NCBI RefSeq assembly: GCF_022581195.2
Contig: NC_061475.1
Coordinates: forward strand, 7,192,001-7,256,000
Direction: 5' to 3'
DNA from: Helicoverpa zea
Lineage: Eukaryota > Arthropoda > Insecta > Lepidoptera > Noctuidae
Length of the DNA: 64,000 bases
Below are positions 52,645-64,000 of the stretch, piece by piece. The notes under the pieces were generated by a model. It had not been told where the DNA came from, ran no database searches, and was given only the letters and a program-made list of their open reading frames with translations. The translations under genes were made by a program, and so were the position numbers. Within the stretch, counting starts at the first letter, position 1. The number at the start of each line of letters is the position of its first letter.

Positions 52645-52797
52645 CTAATACATCGCATCAAAAAATTGCTCCTTATCGCTGTCACTGGGTAATGTACCCA
52701 GAAGGCTGGCAGCATTGCCACGTTGGATGGCAATGCTCAACCTCTATGCGAAATAAAAGCCAGCCCTTGGGTCACGAGAAGTGTCAACAAGGCGCTT
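52645..52797 (-). pseudogene. Broken C-terminus of the RLE-like retroelement, copy 2
   Basis: The minus strand reads KRLVDTSRDPRAGFYFA, an in-frame TAG, RLSIAIQRGNAASLLGTL, then EQFFDAMY and TAG. It aligns without gaps to the end of the 286-residue frame at 49400. The sequence after the stop (about 52560-52644) also resembles that element's 3' tail. The stop within the frame shows it is dead. Confidence 0.88.
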
Positions 52798-52825
52798 AGA
52801 AATCATTGTATTAATTTATTTACTA

Positions 52826-53010
52826 GCCGTTTTTCCTCAGTTTTACCTGTGTCCTGTGGGAACTACTGATAAAATAAAAGCATAAGTAAAAAAAAAATAA
52901 TAATAATAAGCCTGCTCGGAAAGAGCGTAGATTTCCAATTGTGAAAGCATCTTGAAAATCGGTCCAGTAGTTTTTGAGTTTATAAGTACCTACAGATTCA
53001 AATAAGGAAT
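52826..53010 (+). repeat. Repeat family C relative, old
   Basis: ACTAGCCGTTTTTCCTCAGT, GTCCTGTGGGAACTACTGAT, GGAAAGAGCGTAGATTTCCA. Confidence 0.5.
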
Positions 53011-53879
53011 TTCATTAAAAAAAAAAACATCTTCATTATTTATAGGTATCAGCTTTCTAGGAAGTATTTCAAATTAGATGCCATAATCTAGGCGTAGGCC
53101 GGGCCGTAAAGCGCTTTTAGGAGCAACTTCAAAAAGAAACAAAATACTGAGAATTACAGTGGGCTGAAACCGCATTTCAAAGCTAATAGGCAAATCATTG
53201 ACATTATAGCCAATATAGTAATTAAACTGCTGTAAACTGTAATAATTATAATCGCAATTCCGATTTGTTTTAGCATCAAATTGTGCCGCATAATTATTAT
53301 GTTCAACTATACGATTCCACCTCTTTGTAGCTTTCCAAATGATTTATCATTATTTGGGATAATTATTTGAGTGTTAATATTGATGTTTTAGTACTTGGAA
53401 ACATAATAGTTACATAAATGTTATTGATTTTTTGTATTTTGCAGCGAGGTAGGTTTTTTCATGGTACATACCTATGTAAGTTTAAGTTTAAGGTAGGGTT
53501 TAAATGAAGCGTTTTAAATTACCTGGAACAAAAAAAAAACAAATGATGTAATGATTTTTACATTGACCTTATTTACAAAGTCTATGACCATTTCTTTCAT
53601 TATTGCAATTTTAGCAGTTTAAAAATGTTCGAATGGATTTTGATGTTAAAATTAACTAACGAACTAAATAAACATTTGTTTTAATCTCTATTCACAACAT
53701 GATTTATATTATTATCATCATACAAAAAAGGACGCAAGTTCATAACAAAAAATCCAAGTCTACCAACCCCCATTAAAATAAAACTAAACAGCAGTTTAAA
53801 GTATGATAATGAAAAGCAGTTTACCAAGTACTTGAGGCGCCCGCGACGTCTGGTGTCGGGTGTTGCCAGATCTCATAAA
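53011..53879. other. AT-rich, no gene seen
   Basis: Nothing supported. Confidence 0.5.
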
Positions 53880-54018
53880 TATTTATCGCGCGACAACACT
53901 TGCATATCAAATTGCACGGAAAAGCTTAGCAGTTTCGGAGACATTTTTAAAGAATTTACCGCTTTTTGGAGTGGTGTTGCCATGTTTTTTGTGGGTCTTG
54001 CATTAATTTGAAAATGGA
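53880..54018 (+). repeat. Direct repeat, left copy
   Basis: About 140 bp from TATTTATCGCGCGACAACAC to TTGCATTAATTTG; repeated at 54162-54304 with a fully conserved centre (GCATATCAAATTGCACGGAA). Confidence 0.85.
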
Positions 54019-54057
54019 AGGAATTAGATTTTTTTGTAGTGTGTGTCTGTGGTAGGG

Positions 54058-54161
54058 TCGGCTTCCAGTGTAACCTGATGCTGAGTACCAGTGTTTTACA
54101 TGGAGCGACTGACCTATCTGACCTCCTCAGTTACCTTAACTCCTTGGTATGACTGGTTAAC
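54058..54161 (-). mobile_element. SINE family B fragment between the direct repeats
   Basis: GTCGGCTTCCAGTGTAACCT, CAGTGTTTTACATGGAGCGA, ATCTGACCTCCTCAGTTACC. Confidence 0.75.
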
Positions 54162-54304
54162 TATTTATCACATGACAATACTTGCATATCAAATTGCACG
54201 GAAAAGCTTAGCAGTTTCGGAGACATTTTTAAAAAATTTAACGCCTTTTATAGTGGTGTTGCCATGTTTTTTTTGGTGGGACTTGCATTAATTTAAAAAT
54301 GAAA
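54162..54304 (+). repeat. Direct repeat, right copy
   Basis: See 53880-54018. The two copies differ at scattered positions. Confidence 0.85.
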
Positions 54305-54684
54305 GTGGTAGGAAGGAGTTTGAATGTTAATGCCCAGTGACATTTTGAGATTTCTATACGTAAACACATATTTATCACAATTAAAGCAAAAAAATATGTG
54401 CCTGTCGAAACATCCAACATTCCATACTGATTTAATACTTGACAAATAATTCTTACCCATCTATACATTTTCTTGTCTATCCTTCTACTCTAATCTCGCC
54501 ATCCAATCGCGTATCTTTTTCCAAAAACCAACCATTTCTAATTTCACCCTCCGCACAATCCTTCATTCTTATCTCGTGAACCATTTATTCTATACAGCAC
54601 CCGATAAGACCTTTTCACTTACAACAATGTTTTGGAAGTAAAAGGAAATAAAGGTTTACACTATAGGAATATACGGTTATCGTG
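54305..54684. other. No gene seen
   Basis: Nothing supported. Confidence 0.5.
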
Positions 54685-54930
54685 CCTTTTACCAACTGTG
54701 TTGGGGTCGGTTTCAAATCTAACTCGATGTAGCTGAGTACCAGAAGTGACTTCCTCTATGACCTCTTCAACCTAGTTGCCTGGACAACCTGATAACTTTA
54801 GTAAGTCTGGTTATCAGATTTCTCACTTCTGACTACCCATAATGACAGCACAAATGACAGCAGGGACCAGTTAATTTATCGTGCCTTCCGAAAAACAGAA
54901 TACGACGTTATGAAAAGTTGGTCACCCATC
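54685..54930 (-). mobile_element. SINE family B copy, degraded
   Basis: TACCAACTGTGTTGGGGTCG, TCTTCAACCTAGTTGCCTGG, CACTTCTGACTACCCATAAT. Confidence 0.65.
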
Positions 54931-55345
54931 CACGACCGCTCGCGCTAAGCGTTCCTTAAACTTATGATCGATCGATACATGTGGCTTTGACTTACCCACG
55001 AGCTCTTGCATTAAATTACTACCAAAATACTTAAATTCCCTATTGTATCAATAAACGTATTCCTTTCTTAGAAACAATAGCCAAGACCCACAACTTACCA
55101 TGCCTTCCAAAACACAGGAACACAAGACTATAGTGACCATGAATTGAGGGGTACAAAGCGATTTGCCCGTAGCTATTTACGCCATTACCCGATAGCAGCC
55201 CTCATACATTTTGCAATGCCTACAGAGATGTGTGACCATGTTCCCGATACTTGTAGGACATTCTCGAAACTGTTTTCTGCAGTAAACTGTAGCAAATAGC
55301 GTTGCTTTAAAGTGGTTTCAATATTGAATGTGTGTTTCTCTCGAA
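54931..55345. other. No gene seen
   Basis: Nothing supported. Confidence 0.5.
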
Positions 55346-55375
55346 TGTTTGTTTGTTCGTTTGTTTGTTTGTTTG
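55346..55375. repeat. (TTTG)n microsatellite
   Basis: About seven GTTT units with one TTCG interruption. Confidence 0.85.
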
Positions 55376-55789
55376 CAAGATGGGTTTGTTTGTAGTTTGA
55401 GATCTTATTGAGCTCAAAATCAGTAGCGTTTACAAATTTCACTGCTAATTTTATTGAATGTTTGCTGAATACTAATTTTATGTGATGATACTTTTTTGAA
55501 CATAATAAGAGGGACTAGTGCCTAACTACTATACTACCGCACTATCATAATATTAAGCTACTTTTGGCGAAGTTGATCAGTGGATGGGTGACCATTTAGT
55601 GACGATGAATGACCAGTTCCTTTAAGTTCAAGTGCCTCCTTTTGGCTGCTTTTCTTTCTCCTGCTGCTGCTTTTTTTTACATTATTTTTCTTCTTATGGA
55701 ACCTTGATGTCATAATTTTCTAAAATCTGCTTAATGGGGGGGGATAATAATGGGGGGATAAAATCACGGGAAATAATAATGTAACAACG

Positions 55790-55895
55790 AATGCTATTGC
55801 GTGGAATTATGTGAAAGTTTCTAAAACCAACAAAGAGATTTCGGTCTGACCCAGGATCGAAATCGAGTCCATGATCAACAAGACCATCGAGGTAG
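55790..55895 (-). mobile_element. SINE family A head fragment
   Basis: GTGAAAGTTTCTAAAACCAA, AGAGATTTCGGTCTGACCCA, then a degraded B-box region. Confidence 0.55.
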
Positions 55896-56617
55896 TTACA
55901 TGATTCAAGTAGAAGTCTAGCTTAACCTAAACTGACCTTAGCATTAGTACTATCTATGCCTATCGGAGTGTTCCTTAACCACATGTAGCAGCAACATACG
56001 GCAATCCAGTGAATATTGATAGTGACCTGAATCAATTATTGTGGTCAGACTCGCCTTGCCCTACATTTGTGAACAATTAATAATGTCGTAGGACAAAGCT
56101 GGATTTAAAAGATTAATCATATTGATAACAACATGGTATTTAATAATGAGGTGTCGTGATTTTTGCATCGGAATTCGGCCGGAATGGAATATACAAATTA
56201 ATTTTAAATTGATTATTTTATTCGGTTGTGGTTAATATAATTTGTGGGTATTTGTTAATGAATTGTGAATGGTTGAATTTTTATTTGTTTTACCAGATTT
56301 CGTTCGCGACTTTTGGCGTCGATTTTTTTATTTGCGCAGCATTACGTTGATTTTCAATATAGATACATATAGATAAACTTTTGTATGTAATTTATAGCTT
56401 TTTCACACGGTTTTGCTCGAGAACCGAACTACAAGCAATAGCTTGATAAAAATTTGCATAACTTCATTTCCAAGGTATCATTTCTTTCTGAGCACATTTT
56501 ATTAAATCAGTGCAGGTTTTTGGCGTGAGAACTACAAACTTTCAGTCAATTTGTTTTGGCTTAAAACCTACAAAGTTTCTTTTTATTTAGAAGGACTTCT
56601 ATTATGATTTCTTACCC
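55896..56617. other. AT-rich, no gene seen
   Basis: Nothing supported. Confidence 0.5.
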
Positions 56618-56787
56618 TGATGTCCTCCTAGCCGATTATCAGCTACGGTGGCTGTTCTCGTGTAAGGAAATTAGCCAACTGCGTAGGACATACATAATAT
56701 AGTGCTCAAGCATTTGCGCAGACACAGCTGCACTCACTTCACTCTCAAAGCCCGATGGGACGGCAATCCATCACGACCGGAGAGAGA
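56618..56787 (-). mobile_element. SINE family A, 5'-truncated
   Basis: GATGTCCTCCTAGCCGATTA, CATTTGCGCAGACACAGCTG, CCCGATGGGACGGCAATCCA, ending at GACCGGAGAGAGA just before a local duplication. Confidence 0.75.
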
Positions 56788-56788
56788 T

Positions 56789-57231
56789 TTCTTACCCTAC
56801 CTAAGTACTAAATATACCCACAAATTCATGGTCTCACTACATCTCACTGGCCGTCAGTCACCCTTTATCAGTCGACGCATACAAAACCAAACATTCATTC
56901 GCCTTTTGTTTCCAAGCTTTAAAAAACGCACATTTCCTCCATATCAATTCATCTATTTTTATGTAAAAGCTGCAAACTATCTATCCATTGACAAGGATTA
57001 TTTTTACAGAATACTTAATTACTTACCTTACCTATGTCTTAACTATACCTTAAATTCATGGTTACAGTACTACTCACATCTTTCTCTTTATAAAATTTTG
57101 TTCTGCTTTCTTACCTTACTTATGTCTTAATTATACCCACAAATTCATGGTCTCACTACAACTCACTGGCCGTCAGTCACCCTTTATCAGTCGAGGCATA
57201 CAGCGCCGAACATTCATCCGCCTTTTGTTTC
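56789..57231 (+). repeat. Local duplication: two ~124-bp units and a partial third
   Basis: Units at 56789-56913 and 57108-57231 share AAATTCATGGTCTCACTACA, CTCACTGGCCGTCAGTCACC, CTTTATCAGTCGA and GCCTTTTGTTTC. A partial, diverged unit lies at 57008-57078 (TTACCTTACCTATGTCTTAA, AAATTCATGGTTACAGTACT). The long frame over it (56702-57130) is a by-product. Confidence 0.8.
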
Positions 57232-60200
57232 TATACATAAGGAATTCCTGCTAAACTGAGAAAATCTAAAGATAAAAAAGGTATGGAAGTTTTAGCGAAT
57301 TCTCTTTGTTTGTAGTTAGGTAAGTGTAGTAAGGTAGTTTGTAGTCACCTATTGTGTAAATATTTGGATGTTTAACGTTTTATTCATTTATTCTCCATTG
57401 AATATTATACAAGTAAACTGTCATATATTTCTCACATAGGCACATTATTTATTTTAAACATCTGACATAAATTATTTTAAGAACAATTTCACCAAAAAAT
57501 ATTGAATATTTTACTCAAAATTGTTACTAAATTCTTTATATCCCAAATGTCACTAGAATACACGATTTGCAAAATAACAAATGAGTCTCCCAAAAAAGTT
57601 TTCAACCGTTACAAGTTACGAACGTACTGAAATGTCTTGAAAACTTCCAAAGAAATGTTAATCTCATGTTACTGGAGTGTTTTATTTGACAAGAAATTAT
57701 ACTTAACTTGTTCTTGTTGAAACGAACTCTTTTAGGGGCCTGAGTAATGCTTTATGTATAATTTTTTATCATCATAACGTGTGAATGTGAAATATATTTT
57801 ATTTCAACTTTAGTAATCAGGCTTTTACAGTATGAATTATTGGGGAATATATTTCTTAGTCGCTATCTTTTTAGTTAAGGCAGAAACAACACTGAAATCA
57901 TCAACCTGTCTTGGACAAGCATGATGAATTGATGGTCAATGTTAATCAACTACCTTCAATCCCAATCTTAATTTTGATTTCGCGTCGATGAATCTAGTTT
58001 TCTTCCTATACTTCTCTATCCGAAGCCACTTTATAAGTAACATTCTGTCCAGGCAAATCACCTTTCTCAAATTCATTCATGCATACTTTCTTCGGTATTC
58101 TCCTTCCTGTATATCCATCCACACTCTTGTTCTTAGAAAATGATCCTCATTCATCATTTAAAGGGTTACAGGTCAATAAACAGGCCGTTGATGATACTCA
58201 AAGTTCACCCCAAAGGGGTAAAGACACTACAACAATAAAAAAAAACTATTACCCCAACAAATAGAGTAGGTAAAGAAAAATGCAGCCGACCTAACGCCGA
58301 TCGAGTCTCTCAAATATGCACGAGCAATAAGCGAGGGATCCAATATGAATGGAATGAATATTGTACGGCTGCACTACAGTTTGTTCTATAAATATTTTAT
58401 AGTAGTTCAACAAGTGGGTCACGGTAGGCGTACGATTATTGTTCGTCGATAGACTTTGCTCGGGTTTTTTTGTTAGGTTTGCTTTTCATTGAGTGTGTTT
58501 GCAAAGAGTGTTGTTAATTATGCTGAGATAAATCTAGTCCTATATGTCAGATAATTTTGTATGCATAATTATATTTAGTTGTGGAACTGATGAAAGTAGA
58601 CATGAACAAGATGGGAGTGAATGTCATTGTGACGAGTGATAGAGAGGAATAGAAGCGGAAAACAGCGGAAGATCGTATTCAAATAAAATTGAGGAAGGAA
58701 GAAAGGAAAAAGAAGTGATGTAGTTGTGGATATTAAGAAATGAGAAGGTGACAATCTGGCATGGATCATAAAAGGAACTTTGTACCGGATTGATGCGCCG
58801 GTACTTGAAAGTTAGCGTATTGTGTGGCCTGATTGCTAGATTTTATGATGAGTGTAGGTGAATTATGGCGAGTAATAAAAGAAATGCGTACAGTAAGAAG
58901 CTATGCAGCGATGTATTTTCCTAAGTGTTACATTATTCGAGGAGAGTGGGGTAAGGGAACAATATTGCGACCAATAGTGGCGAAATAAATGTGCGTGTAA
59001 TTGCGATGTGGAGCACGCTGATTGGAGAAGCTTTTTGGCGGTGTTGGCTACCTAAATAATTAGCGACTTTAGCTGCGATTCCGAACATGCCCGCGGCCTT
59101 GGAAGCAGTCGCTTTCAAGCTCCTTATGAAGCTAAAAACATCAATAAATTTTGAAAAATAGCTAAACCTGGGTATCTCATATATTATCTGCAATATAATT
59201 ACGCATTTACCATACAAGTAAAATCGAGTAAAAGTACCAGTTAAGTTCATAAAACAAACATACTTACACATGTACATTTATTTTACATTTTCCCCAACAC
59301 TAAAGTTAGATAATTTTCTGTCTCAAGGGAACTATATCCCAGCTTCTATGGACTAGATTGGTTTAAATTTTAATTTCCTGCATGATATGAAAATTTTAGT
59401 ATCTACGGGAGGTACGTGGAATATTTTCGTATTATACTCTGGAGATAACGTTACTAAATTATTGGAAAAGTATTTATTTGACAGTTTTCGCTGGGAAGTT
59501 GTCAGATACGTCAACATTACGTTTGTAAGTCTTTTGAAGTGATAGAAAATTATGTTTTTAATTTCCGGTCTGTGGGTTTTCTCTCCTTAAAATATATAGC
59601 ACTAGGTTTTCTATTTTACCACGGAACTACTTCGTTTAAGGATACATCTGAATTTAATATAAATATGCACTTGCAATATGATATAAATCGGCTTTAACTA
59701 TTTCTCATTCTTGTAATATGAATGCACCGCGAAGGATAAATACCACGCAGACAGTCAGGATTATCAGCTCAGCTCAGACACTCAAAACAAAGAACAATTA
59801 TCCTTCAGCTCTCACTAAAGCACTAATGAATTCCGAAAATATATTCTCTAAATAAAACGCCTCTTCCATGTACCCATAAATTTTAAAACAAAATTCTGTT
59901 TCGTGAAATTCGTAGAAGTTGCTTCGTTTTGTTATTGGCATGCATCGAATGCTCGTTTTTGTTTTAGTTGTTTTGTTGAGCGTATGCTAATTTGTTTTTG
60001 TGATGTTTTCCTTTTGACTGACTGCGGATAGAGGAAGTTCTGGATAAGTAGTTATTTATGTACGTTTGTAAATCGATTTCAACGATCATATGGGTAAGCC
60101 CTAATGATCTGTCGTTTGCTATTACTGTGACATACCAAATAAAATAATATTTGCCTCAGTTTTGTTTTTCAATTACGGTTTTAAAATGGTTCTCATTTTT

Positions 60201-61000
60201 GACTTTATTTATTAAAGAACTTTGATTCCTAATTCTAAACCTTCCTATATCAAAAATACAGGGTTTTCTCTTTACCAGAACGCAATAAAACGCCAAAAGA
60301 ATGAAAAACAGTAATAAATAAACGTCAAATCAGGACTGACGCAAGGCTGTCGCTCTTACAAACTTTCTGACAGATTTCAGACGGCCAAAGTTCCTCTCAT
60401 TTGCCAGACAGACAACCCAAAATGATAAGCGTAGATATAAATATAAAAAAGTAAGTAGAATACTGAGTAAGTTTGAATTGTGTTTACTCGAACTAGGGGT
60501 TCTGTACTTGAGATATTAAAATTATTAAAAGTTTTAGGCTATAACCTCTTAGATTGCGCTAATTATAAAACAATAGATAATCAATTGTGTCTTGCGTATA
60601 TTTGCGCTGCGACATACAACGGGCTAATAAAGTGTTTTTCTATGCATTTTGCTTTTGCAGAATTTGGAAATAAGAGTGCAGTTTTTACCGATGTTGTTCT
60701 GTAATGTATGCAATGCATATGTATCAAATTTTGAAGGAAATATATCTAAAATAAAACTAAGCAATTCCCCATTATTTCCTAACTTATTTTTACTTACTTT
60801 TGGTGCATTTTAACCCATTTCTCTAAGCACAAAATTCAAACCCAATAACAGCATTTGTTCCTAAAAATTACCGAGGCGTTATAATCATATTTTATTACAC
60901 CACAGTACCCTAAAAACCGCCATAATGCAATATAATAGCAATTCGCGAAAAACAATCGCCACCGGGGCCCGCATTGTTGAATAATTAACGCTTGCTGAGC
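57232..61000. other. Long AT-rich stretch, no gene recognised
   Basis: Several short frames (58079, 58575, 58933, 60480) lack domains, codon regularity or splice support. A purine-rich stretch near 58590-58740 (many GAAGAAAGGAAAAAG-like runs) is the only compositional oddity. No SINE or MITE of the families above was recognised in it. Confidence 0.5.
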
Positions 61001-61008
61001 GTCCTAGG

Positions 61009-61466
61009 CATGGAGAACAAAATTACTAGCGGAGGTGCCATAACGGAAAATCTCCTAAGAAAGTAGCACACCAAAATTCGGGTGAGTGGGGGACGAGGAA
61101 CTTTACTGTCTCCGCCCTTGTACGTCTTCTTTGGGCCTGATAATTTTTTTGTAATACCAAAAATGTCTTAAAGGAGCCTGCCGGGGCTGCGGGATTGTTC
61201 GAAAGAGTTACCGCGGCCCTTGTGCATAACTGATTTACGAAGGAACTTGATGGGTTTTAGTCAGTAAGAGTCTGACACTCTCTCATGCTGCTAACCCACA
61301 GTAGGAGGGTCATTTGATGATTTTACATAAAAAAAGATGTCTGAACCTGAACTTTCCGTCAGTTCGTAAATGACTGTTTTGATCATGCCCACCGTGCGAA
61401 TTTGACTTAGTAGAAGGCGCCTGACCTACTTGCATTATGGCATCTCCGCTCATTCCTTACTCCGTG
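61009..61466 (+). mobile_element. hAT-like MITE family D copy 5, with nested SINE
   Basis: Left CATGGAGAACAAAATTACTA, right CATTCCTTACTCCGTG. The flanks GTCCTAGG (61001-61008) and GTCCTAGT (61467-61474) match at 7 of 8. A family E SINE (61175-61335) is inserted in the middle. Confidence 0.85.
61175..61335 (+). mobile_element. SINE family E nested in MITE D
   Basis: GGGGCTGCGGGATTGTTCGA, AAGAGTTACCGCGGCCCTTG, GTAAGAGTCTGACACTCTCT, GAGGGTCATTTGATGATTTT. tRNA-like head absent. Confidence 0.8.
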
Positions 61467-61474
61467 GTCCTAGT

Positions 61475-61742
61475 AATTAAAATTTTGGGAACTGCCAGTC
61501 TCCATAGTGCATAATTAAGTATTGTTGAAGCACAACTGCGTTGATCGATGCGCAAATTTTTGTTACCATGGTAATTTTTCGACGATGTAATTTTGTCCTA
61601 TCTATATTTTATTTATTGGCTACTCGTAAATCATGGCCTGTAATTTCGTGTTAAAAGATTAAAGGTTTTTTGGGACGCTGAAGTCATTTGTTACTGCGAT
61701 TTTTCAATGGAGAAAATGTGGAAAAATAACTATATTTTGGTT
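61475..61742. other. No gene seen
   Basis: Nothing supported. Confidence 0.5.
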
Positions 61743-61890
61743 CATAAGAAGGGTACCGAGTTGCCCGGGTAACTCGGTTGAGGAGGTCAGATAGGCGCTC
61801 CTTGTAAAACACTGGTACTCAGCTGTATGCAGTTAGACTGGAAGCCGACCCCAACATAGTTGGAAAAAGGCTTAGGAGATGATGATTTTG
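61743..61890 (+). mobile_element. SINE family B 3' part
   Basis: GAGTTGCCCGGGTAACTCGG, CTTGTAAAACACTGGTACTC, AGACTGGAAGCCGACCCCAA, TAGTTGGAAAAAGGCTTAGG. Confidence 0.78.
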
Positions 61891-62169
61891 TTCGGTACGA
61901 GATTGTAAATCAAGTATCTATCGTTGTACGAAATGTTATAAAGTCATTAATTTCTTTTATCAGAACTGCATTTGGTTAGTAAAATCTGCTTTTCGCTAGT
62001 TAATATTTAAGGCCCATGAAACGAGATCATTTCCTTAAATGCTTATTGAACGTTTCGCTACTCGTAAGGACAGCAGAATAACTGATGAATTAATGGTGTG
62101 TTTCTGAATCTCTCTTTAAATCTTTTCTTTGATCTTTTTAATCTCTCTGTTTAAACTGTCCAATTTTTA

Positions 62170-62372
62170 TAGGAACAACTACAAACTAGTTGTTGGATAG
62201 TTTGCTTGGGCTCATAAATCGGTATGAATTTGAATGGCATTATACAAATATCAGATATTTAGCTGGTATCAGACTGTCAGAAAATATTGATTCAAATCAA
62301 GATTTCCAAGACGATCGGGGCAATTGTCGGCCGGCTGTTAAGTCTGTGGTACGTTCTTGTGGGTACTGTCTT
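62170..62372 (-). mobile_element. MITE family F copy 5
   Basis: GTTTGCTTGGGCTCATAAAT, CAGATATTTAGCTGGTATCA, TTGATTCAAATCAAGATTTC, CAATTGTCGGCCGGCTGTTA. Confidence 0.6.
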
Positions 62373-63162
62373 GATTTACCTATAATAATTAAACAGCAAA
62401 ACATGTAACTTCACGTAAGCAAACTACTGAATATAAATAAGCTTGTCAGCACTAAAAATAAATAATGCTACTACAACCTCTAAATCAGTTAAAGGGACAC
62501 AAAAAACCAGCCATTAAAGCACTCCCAGACGAACATTTACAACGCAGCGTTTTCCCATGAAAAAATATGTTTCCTTTCTATTCGTTGTGGGTATCATTAC
62601 GCTATCTGTTACTTCGGAAGCGAGCACACGACTTCCCGTCATTACATGTCGTTTGTGCCAACCCTTCTGTATATAGCGTAAGGGGGTTTCACATTGAAAA
62701 ACGCGCGGTTTGTTTTTGGTTGAATGTGGGATGTTAGTTGTGCGGTTGTTAACGCTATCTTTTTATATTAGTGTTTCTGATTTATTATTGGTTACATTTG
62801 TTATTCTGATAATAATGTATAGGCATAAGTTTGTTCAGCAAAAGTGTGCAGGTTTGAAGATAAAGTAATTAAAATAAATCCTGTAATTATTATAAAGCAG
62901 ATATTTTTTTCGGTGAAGTAAAACCAAACACTAAAATGGCTAAAACATTCAGTATTAACGTTAACTTTCAGTACTAATCCCAAAAATAACGAACCTTGAA
63001 GTACATTCCAAAGTCTAGACCCATTTCTCGCAGCGGCTTACCGCAACTCGTGTGAAGTGGCTCCTACCCAACAAAATATAGGTCCTGTCTTTAGCGCACG
63101 TCATAATTGCGCGTTATTTCGCTCTATAGGGAGGGTACAGTCGTCGACAGCTGGCAGAACGG
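62373..63162. other. AT-rich, no gene seen
   Basis: Nothing supported. Confidence 0.5.
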
Positions 63163-63170
63163 TTTGGGCC

Positions 63171-63741
63171 CATGGAGAACAAAATGACTAGCGGAGGTGC
63201 CGTAACGGAAAATTGCCTAAGAAATTAGCGCGCCGAAAGTGGGTGTGCAGAGGACGAGGAACGTTACTGTCTTCGTCCTTATACTTCTTCTTTGGACCCT
63301 ATAATTTTTTATAATACCTACCAAAAATCGATGATAGATGTCTCAAAGATCCCGAACGCCTCGTCCGTTCACGAGTAACTGATCGTTTAGGTCATGCTCA
63401 CTCTAGCTAGGGATCGGTTGTTGGGTTGGATCCCTAATTGAGTACTGCCTCTTATGATCGTGGGGTGCAGGGGATTGAGAGAAACACGGTATTCAGATAC
63501 AGGATATATTTCGCATAAACCCCCAAATAGAACCGTTCACTCGGACCAATGCGCAGTTACTGTCCGTGCCTTGCATGCCTCACGCTCTCACACGGTTTTA
63601 CTTACCTTGCACTCTGCCATACATACGTACCTACATGTGTTCCTTCACTCACCTTACGTTGTTGACCTAGAAGAAGGCGTCTGACCTACTTAAATTTTAA
63701 TTAAATTATGGCATCTCCACTCATCGTTCGTTACTCCGTGT
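63171..63741 (+). mobile_element. hAT-like MITE family D copy 6, with perfect 8-bp TSD
   Basis: TTTGGGCC at 63163-63170 and 63742-63749. Left CATGGAGAACAAAATGACTA, right CATCGTTCGTTACTCCGTG. Compared with the copy at 61009, it holds about 250 extra bases (63403-63650) of unknown origin. The open frame at 63454-63684 lies in that extra piece and has no recognisable content. Confidence 0.88.
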
Positions 63742-64000
63742 TTTGGGCCTCACAATGTAATGTCGCGAACAATTACACTTGGTAATGAGAATTCGGAGAT
63801 TTTAATGGCACTGACGAAGCTATTGTTTCACTTTATAAATTACTTTGTTCAATGTGTGTTATGTAGATGATTTTTTATTATTATTATTATACTTACATGA
63901 CTTTAATATCAAGTACATTGTATACAGGTCTGATACTAGTTGAGTTTTGCTTGCTACTGTTAGTTCTTGGAATGGTTAATCATTGTCTTCTATATTTCAT

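Noticed and set aside
55185..55442. Frame of 85 codons with a repeated TNKQTN-like part
   Set aside because: It translates the (TTTG)n microsatellite.
56702..57130. Frame of 142 codons
   Set aside because: It starts in a SINE and runs through a local duplication; no coding evidence.

Overview
This is a repeat-dense, AT-rich stretch of an insect nuclear genome, almost certainly from a moth or butterfly (Lepidoptera). The reasons are a Tret1-like sugar transporter in the multi-exon form common in that order, several tRNA-headed SINE families and MITEs of the kind I associate with ditrysian Lepidoptera, and a non-LTR retrotransposon whose ORF1 joins a PHD-like finger to an RRM/FP-like domain. 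I cannot name the species. There is no bacterial operon structure, CRISPR array or rRNA gene. The only tRNA-like sequences are SINE heads.

Layout. At 1-5.8 kb lie MITEs and SINE pieces, including a 52-bp-TIR MITE (417-674) and a Harbinger-like MITE with perfect 27-bp TIRs and TAA duplications (4680-5125). A possible promoter or non-coding exon sits at 5747-5882 (+). The one confidently complete host gene is at 7.33-11.1 kb on the minus strand: a 472-residue MFS facilitated sugar/trehalose transporter spliced from three coding exons, with a decayed tandem copy of its second exon in intron 1. From 11-20 kb there are SINEs, a propeller of short repeats and a GC-rich block. At about 20.06-24.93 kb is a full-length LINE with two overlapping intact ORFs. 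From 25-31 kb come nested MITEs and SINEs, including a SINE lying exactly between ~100-bp direct repeats. At 32.2 and 33.7 kb (+) two short signal-peptide exons both end in phase 1 at good donors. They look like alternative leader exons of a secreted or membrane protein whose body is not visible here. From 35-47 kb there is a very young MITE with a 69-bp perfect TIR (35041-35454) and many SINEs.

The most unusual element is at 49387-50344: a 958-bp insertion flanked by a 15-bp target-site duplication. It encodes an open 286-residue C-terminal protein piece with a Cys/His knuckle followed by RPD and WDAT motifs, which resembles the restriction-like endonuclease end of R2/R4-type retrotransposons. 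Two further broken copies of the same C-terminus lie at 15356-15480 and 52645-52797, both on the minus strand.

A second family-level observation is a hAT-like MITE present in six copies (25410, 44836, 47386, 50904, 61009, 63171). Several copies carry 8-bp target duplications, and most host nested SINE insertions. The rest of the window is intergenic or intronic AT-rich DNA in which I see no gene.
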